From Pseudomonadota bacterium (GTDB lineage Bacteria > Myxococcota_A > Polyangia > Polyangiales > Polyangiaceae): a DNA stretch of 64,000 nt. The notes under the pieces were generated by a model. The model did not search any database. It saw nothing but the letters and a program-made list of their open reading frames with translations, and was not told where the DNA came from. Location of the stretch: NCBI GenBank assembly GCA_023398955.1, contig JAEWRL010000076.1, positions 1 through 64,000 of the forward strand. Direction: 5' to 3'. This document shows, in pieces, positions 55,006 through 63,716 of this stretch (position 1 is its first letter; the number at the start of each line of letters is the position of its first letter). Made by a program: the position numbers and the translations under genes.

Positions 55006-55294
55006 CTAGCGGAACGGATGAGCTTGTAGGTGCCACTGTAGGATGAACTCAAGGATCTTGCGCTCAAGGTCCGGAAGGTCGTCGAAGACTAGGCGCAGTC
55101 AGGCGTCGACGCTGCAGGATCGAGAACCACCGCTCGACTTGGTTCATCCACGAACAGTGCACGGGCGTCAAGTGCATCTGGACGCGTGGAGGACGAGCCG
55201 GCCACGCTCGGACCAACTTGCCGTGGTGAACGAACACGTTGTCGCACGACTGTCCCCATGCCTCCTGCTCGCACCTCTCGGCAATCTGGGCCAA
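55006..55294 (-). pseudogene. IS630-type transposase remnant with frameshift
   Basis: The minus strand encodes DNVFVHHGKLVRAWPARPP, then MHLTPVHCSWMNQVERWFSI, the DDE C-terminal region of IS630 family transposases (the D of DN and the E of NQVE are two of the three acidic residues). After about 80 codons the frame ends; the +1 frame continues FDDLPDLERKILEFILQW and QAHPF to a stop at 55006, as in the family end. The N-terminal two thirds are missing. No terminal inverted repeats were identified. Confidence 0.65.
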
Positions 55295-55330
55295 GTCAGC
55301 CAGCGAGGACTGACGAGGACTTGGCTTGGT

Positions 55331-56074
55331 CTATTCGAGGTGGACGACGGCGCCCTCAGGGAGCCCAGCCAGGAACTCCTCCAACGCTACCTCAACGGCG
55401 GCTGGATCCCGTGCATCGAAGGTCACCTTGGTCTTGTAGGACTCATTGAACCACTTGGGATAGGAGCCCACTGCCACCTCTCGGTGACGTGTTACAACCC
55501 GGTCCAGCAGTGGCGTCAGGGCGGCCTCCTCGACGCGGGTGAAGACGGCTCGCGAGTGCGAGGCGCCTGGGCCACGCACCCATGCCCTTAGTACATCCAG
55601 CTTCATCCGGAAGATCTCGGGGACTCCGGGGAATAGCCAGACGTTGCCGAATACGATGGCAGGCCATTCGACGTCCGCAGTCGTCGCCAATTGCGCCCCC
55701 TTCGGCACCCGCGCGAGGCGCAGGTGCGCTGGGGAGAGCGGCCTGCCGTAGGCTTTGATCAAGAGCTGGACCGTGCTCGGATCCTCGACGATCTCGGTCG
55801 CGAACGCTAGCGCAACGGCCTCCAGTGTGACGTCGTCGTGCGTTGGACCCACGCCACCACTCGTCACCACCAGATCGAACTCGGTGCTCAGCGACGCCAT
55901 GTCCCGGGCGATCGTCTCGACATGGTCACCCACCATCACCACACGTCCGAGCTCGACCCCAAGGGCGTTCAAGGTCTGCGCAAGTCCATGAAGGTTTGCT
56001 TCGACGACTCGGCCCTTGAGGAGCTCGTCCCCGATCAGCAGGGCTGCGGCACGAGACGCGAAACGAGGTGTCAA
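55331..56074 (-). CDS. cinA: CinA-like protein, MoCF-biosynthesis domain only
   Basis: A 247-residue protein with the molybdopterin-binding (MoaB/MogA-like) fold of CinA: AALLIGDELLKGRVVEANLH, LVVTSGGVGPTHDDVTLEAV and FPGVPEIFRMKL. The C-terminal PncC/CinA amidase domain of full CinA is absent. Such proteins are linked to nicotinamide-nucleotide repair (ADP-ribose pyrophosphatase) or pterin binding. The start is TTG at 56074 overlapping the xseB stop by four bases (TTGA), with GGAG seven bases upstream. An IS630 remnant lies directly downstream. Confidence 0.85.
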   Translation of the reverse strand: MTPRFASRAAALLIGDELLKGRVVEANLHGLAQTLNALGVELGRVVMVGDHVETIARDMASLSTEFDLVVTSGGVGPTHDDVTLEAVALAFATEIVEDPSTVQLLIKAYGRPLSPAHLRLARVPKGAQLATTADVEWPAIVFGNVWLFPGVPEIFRMKLDVLRAWVRGPGASHSRAVFTRVEEAALTPLLDRVVTRHREVAVGSYPKWFNESYKTKVTFDARDPAAVEVALEEFLAGLPEGAVVHLE

Positions 56075-56373
56075 CTGCGCTCCGGGATCTCGAGCTCTTT
56101 GGCCACCGGCTGCCCAGAGTCATCCAACGAAAGGAGCTGTTCGATGCGTCTTTCGGCCTTCTCGAGCCGCATCCGCGAAGCCCTCGCGAGCTGGATGCCT
56201 TCCTCGAAGAGTGCCAGGGAATCGTCCAGGGGCAGGTCGCCAGCCTCGAGCTGCTCCACGATGGCACCGAGCCGCGCAATGGCCGCCTCGAAGGACAATC
56301 CCTGCTCTTCCCTCTCGACTGCGACCGGAGACTCCTGGTCTTCCTTTTGGGCACGCTTCTTCTTCGTCATCAT
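56071..56373 (-). CDS. xseB: Exodeoxyribonuclease VII small subunit
   Basis: A 100-residue protein. LSFEAAIARLGAIVEQLEAG followed by DLPLDDSLALFEEGIQLARA is diagnostic of XseB, which forms long helices that regulate the XseA nuclease degrading single-stranded DNA. XseA is not in the window. Start ATG 56373 or the next ATG; the stop is overlapped by cinA. It begins 12 bases after the HEAT-repeat gene. Confidence 0.93.
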   Translation of the reverse strand: MMTKKKRAQKEDQESPVAVEREEQGLSFEAAIARLGAIVEQLEAGDLPLDDSLALFEEGIQLARASRMRLEKAERRIEQLLSLDDSGQPVAKELEIPERS

Positions 56374-56385
56374 GGGCAATGCGTC

Positions 56386-58641
56386 TCACGGTGTTTCGTG
56401 GCTGGGAAGTCGTCCGGTCGGGTCTCTCTCCTCTGCGGAGCCACTCGGGATACGAACTGTACTCGCATACCCGTCCGAGGGCAGCCCGGTCAAGCTGCCC
56501 CAGCCATGCTCGTCCACCACCAGCTGAAGCAGCTGGCCGCAGGGGCCCAACACGCCCACGTCCGCGGAACGGGAGCCGCGTGCTTCCCGGTTGCTGCTTT
56601 CGCCACCAACGCCGCGAGCTCCCCGGGGGCGTGAACCTTCGCGTTCCGAGCTGAGCTGACGAGCGGGTCCGATCTCCACGGGAATCCAGAGACTCTCGTG
56701 AAACAGCTGTGTGCATGTTGGCGGCTTCCCGCGCCTGGCGAGTGTCGCCGCGTCGCGCACTCGTTGGGAGGGGTCCAGCTGTTCGGCGACGGTGAGCGTG
56801 TCGAACGGAGGCGAGCGTCCATGCCGACCAATGGCTGCGATGAGAGCTTCCCGGACTTGTGCATCCAGCTCACGCTCATAGGCATGCTCGAGGAGAAAGA
56901 GCGCGTGTGCAGAGTCGCTTCGCCCGAGGCCGCGGGCTACTTGGATGCGCATCCATGGTTGCTGGTGTTCGAGCCACACGAGGAGGCGAGGATCTCGCTC
57001 CTCCGCCAGACGCCGCGCGAGCTCGCTGGAGACCAGGCCTGCCGCGATGCCGCCAACGTCGAACCAACGTTCCAGTGCCCCTCGAGATAGCTCGCGAGCC
57101 ACGGTGGGATCTGCAAGGAATGGGACAAATGCTTCTGTCCTGCCTACAGGACCTTTCTTCTCGAGCTGCCGTGCCGCTGGGCGTAGTGAGCCGGGCTCGC
57201 TTAGAAGCATGGCACGCGCTGCGCCCCTGATGACAGCGGGATCGCGGCTCGTCAGGAGTTTGCCGATCCCTCTTGGATTGAGCGCTGCGCTCGCCCACGC
57301 TGCGTCGGAGCGATCCGTGTCGCTCGCGGCGTTCGCCATCGCTACAATACGCTTTGTCAGCGGCGCGGCTCCCTCTCCGAACCGGAGGGTGCGTGCCACC
57401 GCACCGCGGAATGCCCAGCGCTGTGCCGCGGGGTCATCCAAGGCGTCCAGGAGAGCACGCTGCGCTTGCGAGGAGCGCATTTCGGACAAGGTGTGCGCTG
57501 CGGCCGCGGCGAGGGTCCGCTCTCGCAACCAGGCTCTCAACACCCGCACGGCTCGGCCAGCGTTGGAGTGAGCCATCGCGGCCGCCAGGTCGCTGGCGGA
57601 TGAGGGCGCGAGCGTCTCAGAGAGCTTCAGGAGCGTATCGAAGACCGTCGGGGAAGGGGTCTCGGCGAGCAGGCGAAGGACGAGTGTGCGCTCCTCGGGC
57701 CGCGTTAGCGCCACCGCAGCATGTTCGGGCCAGTCGGGGTGGTGAACGCGTGCGAGGATCTCGAGAGCAACACGACGTTGCGCTGGCACGGAGGGTGACG
57801 ACTCCAGCCAGTAAGCGGCCACGGCTGCCACCTCAGGATCCCGGAGACGGTAAAGGGCGCGCAGCGCAATCGCCTGGAGGTGCGGCTCTGCTTCTACGAC
57901 TACGTTCCGCAAGTACTCGCTCAGCCGTATGTCGCTTAGGGTGTCGAGTAGCTCGAGATGCTCGAGCGTGAGTCGTTTGAACGGCGGCTGGAGCAGCCCA
58001 AGGGCGTCCGGTGGGTGAGCAGCCAGGGCGTTGGCAGCAGCTCGAGCGATTGGTCCGGATCTGCTTAAGTTCTGACTCAGCAGGTCGGTTGCCGCTCGGC
58101 TGCCGCACGCGGCCAAAGCCATTGCAGCGGTCTCACGAAGTAGCATCCGCGCTGCCTCACCAGCGACCGAACCGTCCTTGGATCCCAAAGGGCTATCCGA
58201 GTGAGCTCCTCCCTCAGCGGTCCCAATCCGAGGGGTGGCGTCCGGTTCGCCCAATGCACGTGCCAGAGCAGCCAGCGCGGCAGGGTGACGCGCATGGGGG
58301 GCTAGCGCGCGGACCAGGGCGAGCCGTTCCCGTAGGGACCGTCGCGGGGCCGAGCTCTCAAGGGCACGGACCAACCGCTCGAGGGCCTGGGGCGTGCCGA
58401 GCCGACCCAAGCCCCGGTAGCCGCGCCTCCGTTCGGACTCGATGCTCGATTGCAGGAGTGCATCCCAATGGTCCAATCCGAACCGTTCGCGTATCCTTCC
58501 TGATGCCTGACGGTCGAGCTCGGGCGCCACAATCGAAGCCTTTGCTGGGGCTGGCGGCGGCCCGCCGTTGGGGCCCCATTGCCCAACGAGAGTCGCCAGG
58601 GTGATCCCAACGAGCCGCGTACCCCAGCGGAGCAGAATCAC
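56386..58641 (-). CDS. HEAT-repeat protein, exported
   Basis: A 751-residue protein. The first 25 residues (LRWGTRLVGITLATLVGQWG) look like a signal or anchor. The rest is a series of helical repeats of about 30 residues with the HEAT/PBS-lyase pattern (for example AARMLLRETAAMALAACGSR, PEHAAVALTRPEERTLVLRL, and ARRLAEERDPRLLVWLEHQQ), which form a superhelical protein-binding scaffold. The C-terminal 110 residues are not repeats. The GTG start (58641) overlaps the OmpA-like gene stop by four bases (GTGA). Ligand unknown. Assignment based on repeat character. Confidence 0.7.
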   Translation of the reverse strand: MILLRWGTRLVGITLATLVGQWGPNGGPPPAPAKASIVAPELDRQASGRIRERFGLDHWDALLQSSIESERRRGYRGLGRLGTPQALERLVRALESSAPRRSLRERLALVRALAPHARHPAALAALARALGEPDATPRIGTAEGGAHSDSPLGSKDGSVAGEAARMLLRETAAMALAACGSRAATDLLSQNLSRSGPIARAAANALAAHPPDALGLLQPPFKRLTLEHLELLDTLSDIRLSEYLRNVVVEAEPHLQAIALRALYRLRDPEVAAVAAYWLESSPSVPAQRRVALEILARVHHPDWPEHAAVALTRPEERTLVLRLLAETPSPTVFDTLLKLSETLAPSSASDLAAAMAHSNAGRAVRVLRAWLRERTLAAAAAHTLSEMRSSQAQRALLDALDDPAAQRWAFRGAVARTLRFGEGAAPLTKRIVAMANAASDTDRSDAAWASAALNPRGIGKLLTSRDPAVIRGAARAMLLSEPGSLRPAARQLEKKGPVGRTEAFVPFLADPTVARELSRGALERWFDVGGIAAGLVSSELARRLAEERDPRLLVWLEHQQPWMRIQVARGLGRSDSAHALFLLEHAYERELDAQVREALIAAIGRHGRSPPFDTLTVAEQLDPSQRVRDAATLARRGKPPTCTQLFHESLWIPVEIGPARQLSSEREGSRPRGARGVGGESSNREARGSRSADVGVLGPCGQLLQLVVDEHGWGSLTGLPSDGYASTVRIPSGSAEERDPTGRLPSHETP

Positions 58642-60530
58642 GGTTCCAGCGGCCTTGGCACCATGCGGCGAGCAGCCACCTGGGCCTCCTCGATCCACAC
58701 AGAGAGTCCAGGATGCTCCGGACCAGCTGTCGAGGCTTGCGCGTCGATCGACTGGGCCGCGTTCGTCCGCCCGGACCAAGCAACGAGCTGTTGAACGACA
58801 GCTTTGGCACGGGCGCGAGCAAGCTCGATTTCTGTGCCGTCCTTGCCCCCCGGCGCTACTGCGATGTATGCGGTGGCGCGATTCCGCTGCGCCAACAGTG
58901 CTCCGAGGGCGCGCAATGGCTTCCAGTTCTCGGGCGCTTCGGAAGCCGCTGGGAAATGAACTGGCGGGGTGAAGATGATGACCTCGCGGGAGCCTTCGCG
59001 AACCAGTCGAAGAAGAGGCTGAGCTGCCGGTTCGTCGTCGCGACAGCCGTCCTCGTCGCGGTCGCCGTCGAAATCCTCGGCCTCGCGTGGGCACGCGTCC
59101 TCCGCGACCCACGTGTCCCCATCCTCGTCCGGATTGGGACAGCCGCGCAGCTCCGGGATTGCCCAGCGCTGGGCGGGCTGGCGGGGGCAAGCGTCTTTCG
59201 CATCTGGCACTGCGTCACGGTCGTTGTCCGGGTCCGGGCAGCCGTCGTCGTCTTGGAATCCATCCAGGTCTTCCGGCTCCTCAGGGCAACGATCCGCGTG
59301 ATCGAGTCGTCCGTCGGCGTCGCTGTCCGTTGTCGGACAGCCTCGCTGGGCTGGAGCACCTGGTTGCATCGGGCAGGCGTCCTCTTCGTCCAGCACGCCG
59401 TCGGAGTCGTTGTCGGGATCCGGACAACCGTCTTCGTCTTGGAACCCGTCCAGGTCTTCCTCCGTGTCACGACAGCGATCCTGCTCGTCGCCAACGCCGT
59501 CGTTGTCATCATCGAAATCGGGGCACCCGTCGGCGTCGTCATACCCATCGTGATCCTCGGCGAGTTCCGGACAGATATCCTCGTCGTCGGGGATTCCGTC
59601 GCCGTCCTGGTCCGGCGACGTGGGGCTGTAGGCGATCCCGGCCACGGCTCGGACGACGGGGACTCCGACGGCGCCGCGGAGCGGGATCTCGACTCCCCCG
59701 AGCAATCGGAAGTCGCCCTTCTGCCAGGATGCGGACGCTGACCCGACGATGGGACTCTGCGCGCTGCCGAGCCACTCGGGGGTAACGGAAGCAATACCCT
59801 TGGCCTCCAGGTGCCACAACCATTGACCGGTGTCGTCCAGGTTGAGCGCCTGTGGAAGCACGCTGAGACCTGCCGCCCATGGTACCTCGCTCCCGAACCG
59901 GTCTCCGAGCCACTCGGTCGTTTCACTGCGCACGCGGGCACCAAGGCGCCCCCGTGCCGTCAGCGCCAGCAGGCGAACCTCGAAAGCCAAGTGCCCCTCG
60001 CCGGTGACCGCGTCGCCACCCAGAAAGGCGTCATCCGTGGCGGTCGGCAGCGTGCCCCCGAGGAGGAGTGCCAGGCCGGTGCCTCCCAGCGTGCCGGGAG
60101 CGATCATGTTTAGCTTCGCTCGCACACCAATGTCGCCGAGCGCTGCCACGGGGGGGTTCTCGACATCCAATGCTTCGGCAAGGTCTTCGCCGTTCTGGTA
60201 CAAGACGGCGGGCATGACGAGCGCCAGCTCGACGTGCTCGCCAACGCCAACCGAGCCGAAGGTGTCGAAGGACCAGCGGTGGCGCAGGAGAAAGCGCTTC
60301 TCGTTGCTCGTGGCTTCCGCGACGGCGAGGGCGCGATAGTCGTAAGCCACGAAGCTACCCACGCTCCAGGCTCCCGGGCCCTGAGTGTCGGTCGGTTCGG
60401 TGGCGAGTGCGGCCCGCGCGGTGGGAGGCGGAGCGAATCGACGCAGATCGGCGTCGGCCTGGGCACCCGCGAGCGCCGGACAGAGTAGAAAGGTGGCGAT
60501 AATCCCAGCTTCGATGGACCCTCTGCGCAT
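58638..60530 (-). CDS. Outer-membrane OmpA-like protein with thrombospondin type-3 repeats
   Basis: A 630-residue envelope protein. Signal peptide 1-24, then a beta-rich region (about 55-305) like the membrane barrel of OmpA-type porins. TSP3 calcium-binding repeats (306-499) follow, with units such as DQDGDGIPDDEDICP and DLDGFQDEDGCPDPDNDSDG. The end (about 510-615) resembles an OmpA C-terminal fold, but the peptidoglycan-binding Asp/Arg pattern is not clear (IEGHTD is replaced by VAPGGKDG), so wall binding is doubtful. First gene of a four-gene operon. ATG 60530, GAGG upstream. Confidence 0.83.
   Translation of the reverse strand: MRRGSIEAGIIATFLLCPALAGAQADADLRRFAPPPTARAALATEPTDTQGPGAWSVGSFVAYDYRALAVAEATSNEKRFLLRHRWSFDTFGSVGVGEHVELALVMPAVLYQNGEDLAEALDVENPPVAALGDIGVRAKLNMIAPGTLGGTGLALLLGGTLPTATDDAFLGGDAVTGEGHLAFEVRLLALTARGRLGARVRSETTEWLGDRFGSEVPWAAGLSVLPQALNLDDTGQWLWHLEAKGIASVTPEWLGSAQSPIVGSASASWQKGDFRLLGGVEIPLRGAVGVPVVRAVAGIAYSPTSPDQDGDGIPDDEDICPELAEDHDGYDDADGCPDFDDDNDGVGDEQDRCRDTEEDLDGFQDEDGCPDPDNDSDGVLDEEDACPMQPGAPAQRGCPTTDSDADGRLDHADRCPEEPEDLDGFQDDDGCPDPDNDRDAVPDAKDACPRQPAQRWAIPELRGCPNPDEDGDTWVAEDACPREAEDFDGDRDEDGCRDDEPAAQPLLRLVREGSREVIIFTPPVHFPAASEAPENWKPLRALGALLAQRNRATAYIAVAPGGKDGTEIELARARAKAVVQQLVAWSGRTNAAQSIDAQASTAGPEHPGLSVWIEEAQVAARRMVPRPLEP
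59034..59615 (-). repeat. Thrombospondin type-3 repeat region of the OmpA-like gene
   Basis: About seven degenerate units of Asp-rich coding repeats, residues 306-499 of the product. The DNA repeats are imperfect, so slippage is possible but not obvious. Confidence 0.8.
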
Positions 60531-60722
60531 CGTCCTCGAAGGCTACTCGGTTTGGTGCCTGCTGAGGTAAGAAACTGCGGCAGGGTAACGCCGACCTGAC
60601 AGCCCACCGTGCTCGGCCCTCGGGTAAGCGAGGCGCTGCTGCACGGGTCAAGTAGCCGTGGGCGGAAGGCGGAATGCTGTCGCCTTGCGTCGCCCTCGGG
60701 TTCGGCGTATCGGGCGCCGGGC

Positions 60723-61994
60723 ATGGACGCCATCAGTATACGCGGCGGCAAGCGGCTCTACGGTCGAATCCCGATTGGAGGCGCCAAGAACGCGGCCTTG
60801 CCCATTCTCTGCGCCACCCTCCTCTCGGAGGGACGCAGCCTGCTCCGAAACGTGCCGGGACTCCGCGATATCGCTACTGCAGCAGCACTGCTCCAGCATT
60901 TGGGGCGGCCCGTCGAGGTCGACATTCCGCGTGTCAGCGTCGGGGAAGCGGTGGGTCCTACGGGCGTGGAGGCGCCCTACGACCTGGTTCGGCAGATGCG
61001 AGCGAGCGTTCTGGTGCTCGGACCACTCGTCGCCCGTTACGGCAAGGCGCGCGTCTCGCTGCCGGGGGGGTGCGCCATCGGCGCTCGTCCGATCGATCAG
61101 CACTTGAAGGGCCTCGAGTGCCTTGGGGCGAAGATCGCGGTTCATCACGGCTACGTGACGGCCGAAGCGACACGGCTGAAGGGCGCGGAGATAGTCTTTG
61201 ACGTTCCAACGGTGACCGGCACCGAGAACCTGATGATGGCGGCGGCGCTCGCTCAAGGGCGGTCGACGCTCGTCAACTGCGCTCGAGAACCTGAGGTCGA
61301 GGAGTTGGCACGGGTCCTCAACAAGATGGGGGCTCGCGTGCAGGGGGCCGGGACGGCCATTATCCACATCGAAGGCCGGTCGGAGCTTGCTCCATTCGAT
61401 CACGCGATCATCGCGGATAGGATCGAGGCTGGAACCTTTATGGGCGCCGTAGGCGCCGCGGGTGGTAACGTTTTGCTGGAGCGAGCCCCGCTCGAAGACC
61501 TAGAGCCCGTGGTCGCCAAGCTGCGCCGCTGTGGGTTACATCTGGAGCGCGAGGGTGAGCACGTCCGCGTGGTTCGCGAGGGACCGCTCCGCCCAGTCAA
61601 CGTCACCACCGCTCCGCACCCAGGGTTTCCTACGGACATGCAAGCGCAGATGATGGCTTTGATGTGTGGCGCTTCGGGCAAAGCGGTTCTGACGGAAACC
61701 ATCTTCGAGAACCGCTTCATGCACGTTCCCGAGCTACAGCGAATGGGGGCGGACATCGAAATTCACAACAACGTGGCCATCGTACAAGGGCCGACGCCTC
61801 TGTCGGGAGCGAGCGTCATGGCGACCGACCTGCGGGCGAGCGCCTCGCTCGTCATCGCGGGGCTCGTTGCGGAGGGAGAGACCATCATTCGTCGGGTGTA
61901 TCACCTCGACCGAGGGTATGAGCGAATCGAGGATAAGCTGGCGGCGGTTGGGGCGGACATTCGCCGCATTGGCGTGGTGGGAGATCCCCCATGA
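60723..61994 (+). CDS. murA: UDP-N-acetylglucosamine 1-carboxyvinyltransferase
   Basis: A 423-residue enzyme adding enolpyruvate to UDP-GlcNAc, the first committed step of peptidoglycan synthesis. Lys22 (IGGAKNAALPIL) and Cys117 (LPGGCAIGARP), the residue alkylated by fosfomycin, are visible, as are TVTGTENLMMAAALAQG and the C-terminal HLDRGYERIEDKL. ATG 60723 begins the conserved domain; an open frame upstream is ignored. The stop overlaps the hisG start by four bases (ATGA). Confidence 0.97.
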   Translation: MDAISIRGGKRLYGRIPIGGAKNAALPILCATLLSEGRSLLRNVPGLRDIATAAALLQHLGRPVEVDIPRVSVGEAVGPTGVEAPYDLVRQMRASVLVLGPLVARYGKARVSLPGGCAIGARPIDQHLKGLECLGAKIAVHHGYVTAEATRLKGAEIVFDVPTVTGTENLMMAAALAQGRSTLVNCAREPEVEELARVLNKMGARVQGAGTAIIHIEGRSELAPFDHAIIADRIEAGTFMGAVGAAGGNVLLERAPLEDLEPVVAKLRRCGLHLEREGEHVRVVREGPLRPVNVTTAPHPGFPTDMQAQMMALMCGASGKAVLTETIFENRFMHVPELQRMGADIEIHNNVAIVQGPTPLSGASVMATDLRASASLVIAGLVAEGETIIRRVYHLDRGYERIEDKLAAVGADIRRIGVVGDPP

Positions 61995-62629
61995 AGCCGC
62001 TGACGGTCGCGGTGCCAAAGGGGCGCGTCAACAAGGTGCTCGCTCCCCTGTTTCACAAGGCTGGCCTCGATGCGCGATGCCTTGCGGTGGACGATCGTCG
62101 ACTCGTCCGAGAGAGCGCTGACGGAAGTCTGCGCTTCCTATTGCTGAAGCCGGACGACGTGCCTACCTATGTCGAGTATGGTGCTGCGGATCTTGGCGTC
62201 AGTGGGCGCGACGTGCTCCTGGAGCGCCGTTACGACCTCTATCAACCCCTCGACCTCGGGATTGGCCGCTGTCGGATGGCCGTCGCTGCGCCACGCGCTG
62301 CACACATCCCCGCCGTACCGCGAGTCGCGACCAAATACCCACGGGTTGCGATGGAGCACTTCGCTGCCAAGGGCGTCCAGGCAGATGTCGTCTACGTCCA
62401 GGGTTCGGTAGAACTGGCACCACTCGTCGGGTTGGCCCATATGATCGTCGATATCGTCGAGACCGGCTCCACGTTGAGGGAGAACCACCTCGAGGTCATC
62501 GAGGAGATCTGTGAAGTCTCGAGCGTTCTTGTCGCGAACAGGGCTCAGTACAAGCTGCGTTTCGAGGTCATCGAACCTTTCATTGCGCGGCTCCGCGCAG
62601 CAAGCGCGATCGAGAAGACCGACCGCTAG
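61991..62629 (+). CDS. hisG: ATP phosphoribosyltransferase, short form
   Basis: A 212-residue enzyme for the first step of histidine synthesis (ATP plus PRPP). VAVPKGRVNKVLAPL, VEYGAADLGVSGRDVL and the PRPP loop DIVETGSTLRENHLEVIE are present. The regulatory C-terminal domain of the long form is missing, so this HisG(S) type needs HisZ, which is not in the window. Translation is coupled to murA. Confidence 0.95.
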   Translation: MKPLTVAVPKGRVNKVLAPLFHKAGLDARCLAVDDRRLVRESADGSLRFLLLKPDDVPTYVEYGAADLGVSGRDVLLERRYDLYQPLDLGIGRCRMAVAAPRAAHIPAVPRVATKYPRVAMEHFAAKGVQADVVYVQGSVELAPLVGLAHMIVDIVETGSTLRENHLEVIEEICEVSSVLVANRAQYKLRFEVIEPFIARLRAASAIEKTDR

Positions 62630-62680
62630 CCTTTTTGCAACCGGTACTCCGATGTTGCGGATGCATCGCGGGCGATGCTT

Positions 62681-62720
62681 GGCGACGCGGATACGTCCTG
62701 TTGGGTGAACCCGCGTCGCC
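62681..62720. terminator. Bidirectional hairpin between convergent hisG and comEA-like genes
   Basis: GGCGACGCGG at 62681-62690 and CCGCGTCGCC at 62711-62720 form a perfect 10-base stem with a 20-base loop. No T tract on either side. Location between two convergent genes supports a terminator role. Confidence 0.5.
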
Positions 62721-62742
62721 CTCGTAGGTGCGCTGCGTGCCT

Positions 62743-63468
62743 TTACTGCGGAGGCGGCTTGGCCGGGCCCCGAGTTGCCGGTGCATCGACAACCAGATGA
62801 GGAAGCATCTTCTTCAGGGTTCTGGGACCGATGCCTCGGACTCGGAGCAGCTCGCTCGGGTTCCGGAAGCGGCCGAGGCGGTCCCGCAGCTGGACGATGG
62901 CCATTGCTCGCTTGATTCCTACCCCAGGAAGCCGCGTGAACTCTTCTGTCGTCGCAGCGTTGAGCACCACGCGCCCATCCGCGGTCACGCCGGGTGATGC
63001 TCCGCTTGGACCGGACCTTCCGGCGTCCTCCCCTTCGGCTGCGGGGGGCTGCGCCTGGGCGGGGGTCTCCCGAGGCGGGGCGCCCGGTCCCTGGGAAGCG
63101 GAAAGGGGACTTGGACCCGCCGCCGTTGTCTCCGGCGACGCCGCCCCCGCGATCCACGTCCCCGGGGAGTCAAGTAGCGGTGCCGCGCTGGATGTCGCCG
63201 GGTGTGCCGTCGCTGCCCACATTCCCGCTGCTGCCAGTGCTCCCAGCGCGAGCGCGGCGCCCAGAACCCGGAGGGCAACGGCGCGCCAAGGACTGTCTCT
63301 CGAGCGACTTGCGACCCATCCGGTAAGCGTCCGAACGCGGACGGCAGGAGACGACTGCGTCTGGGCGGTACCGAGCTGTTCAGGCTCTTCACCGCCCACC
63401 GCATTCGCCGTGCCGGTCACCGGTGCTGCTTCCATGGCACCACCAAGCTCTCGAACCAACACGGTCAT
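62743..63468 (-). CDS. ComEA-like helix-hairpin-helix DNA-binding protein
   Basis: A 241-residue protein. The region 60-90 has a transmembrane helix (VLGAALALGALAAAGMW); residues 100-165 are Pro/Ala/Gly-rich linker; the end (about 165-225) holds a tandem helix-hairpin-helix (LNAATTEEFTRLPGVGIKRA and LLRVRGIGPRTLKKML). ComEA proteins bind incoming DNA in the periplasm during transformation, but similar HhH proteins have other roles. AGGTG precedes the ATG. No other competence gene is adjacent. Confidence 0.78.
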   Translation of the reverse strand: MTVLVRELGGAMEAAPVTGTANAVGGEEPEQLGTAQTQSSPAVRVRTLTGWVASRSRDSPWRAVALRVLGAALALGALAAAGMWAATAHPATSSAAPLLDSPGTWIAGAASPETTAAGPSPLSASQGPGAPPRETPAQAQPPAAEGEDAGRSGPSGASPGVTADGRVVLNAATTEEFTRLPGVGIKRAMAIVQLRDRLGRFRNPSELLRVRGIGPRTLKKMLPHLVVDAPATRGPAKPPPQ

Positions 63469-63476
63469 GACGACAC

Positions 63477-63716
63477 CTACATTCCCGCTGCGTGATCGAA
63501 GTCCCGGATGCCGCCATTCCCACGGTCAGCGCCGTCGAGATAGTCCTCTCGCGGGACATAGTCGCGGATTTGCAGCTCGCCCTTCACGGGTACCGCATCC
63601 AGCTTCACGTTGAGCGACCCGTCGCTGTTGACGAAGGCAACTCCGATTCTGTTCCAGTAGCTCTTGCCCGCGCGCTCCGTGATCACGTAAACCATCTTCA
63701 GCTTGCTGTTATCCAT
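63477..63716 (-). CDS. Small protein of unknown family, upstream of the ComEA-like gene
   Basis: A 79-residue protein with ordered-looking sequence YVITERAGKSYWNRIGVAF and GSLNVKLDAVPVKGELQIRD, a beta-rich pattern, and a charged tail. It may be a conserved small protein family of myxobacteria (impression). AAGGAG lies nine bases before the ATG. The comEA-like gene starts eight bases after its stop, so they share a transcript. Confidence 0.6.
   Translation of the reverse strand: MDNSKLKMVYVITERAGKSYWNRIGVAFVNSDGSLNVKLDAVPVKGELQIRDYVPREDYLDGADRGNGGIRDFDHAAGM

Noticed and set aside
58713..59741. 342-residue plus-strand frame opposite the TSP3 repeats
   Set aside because: The repeat DNA (GAC-rich) read backwards gives Val/Arg-rich sequence; no domain, and the TSP3 reading is better.
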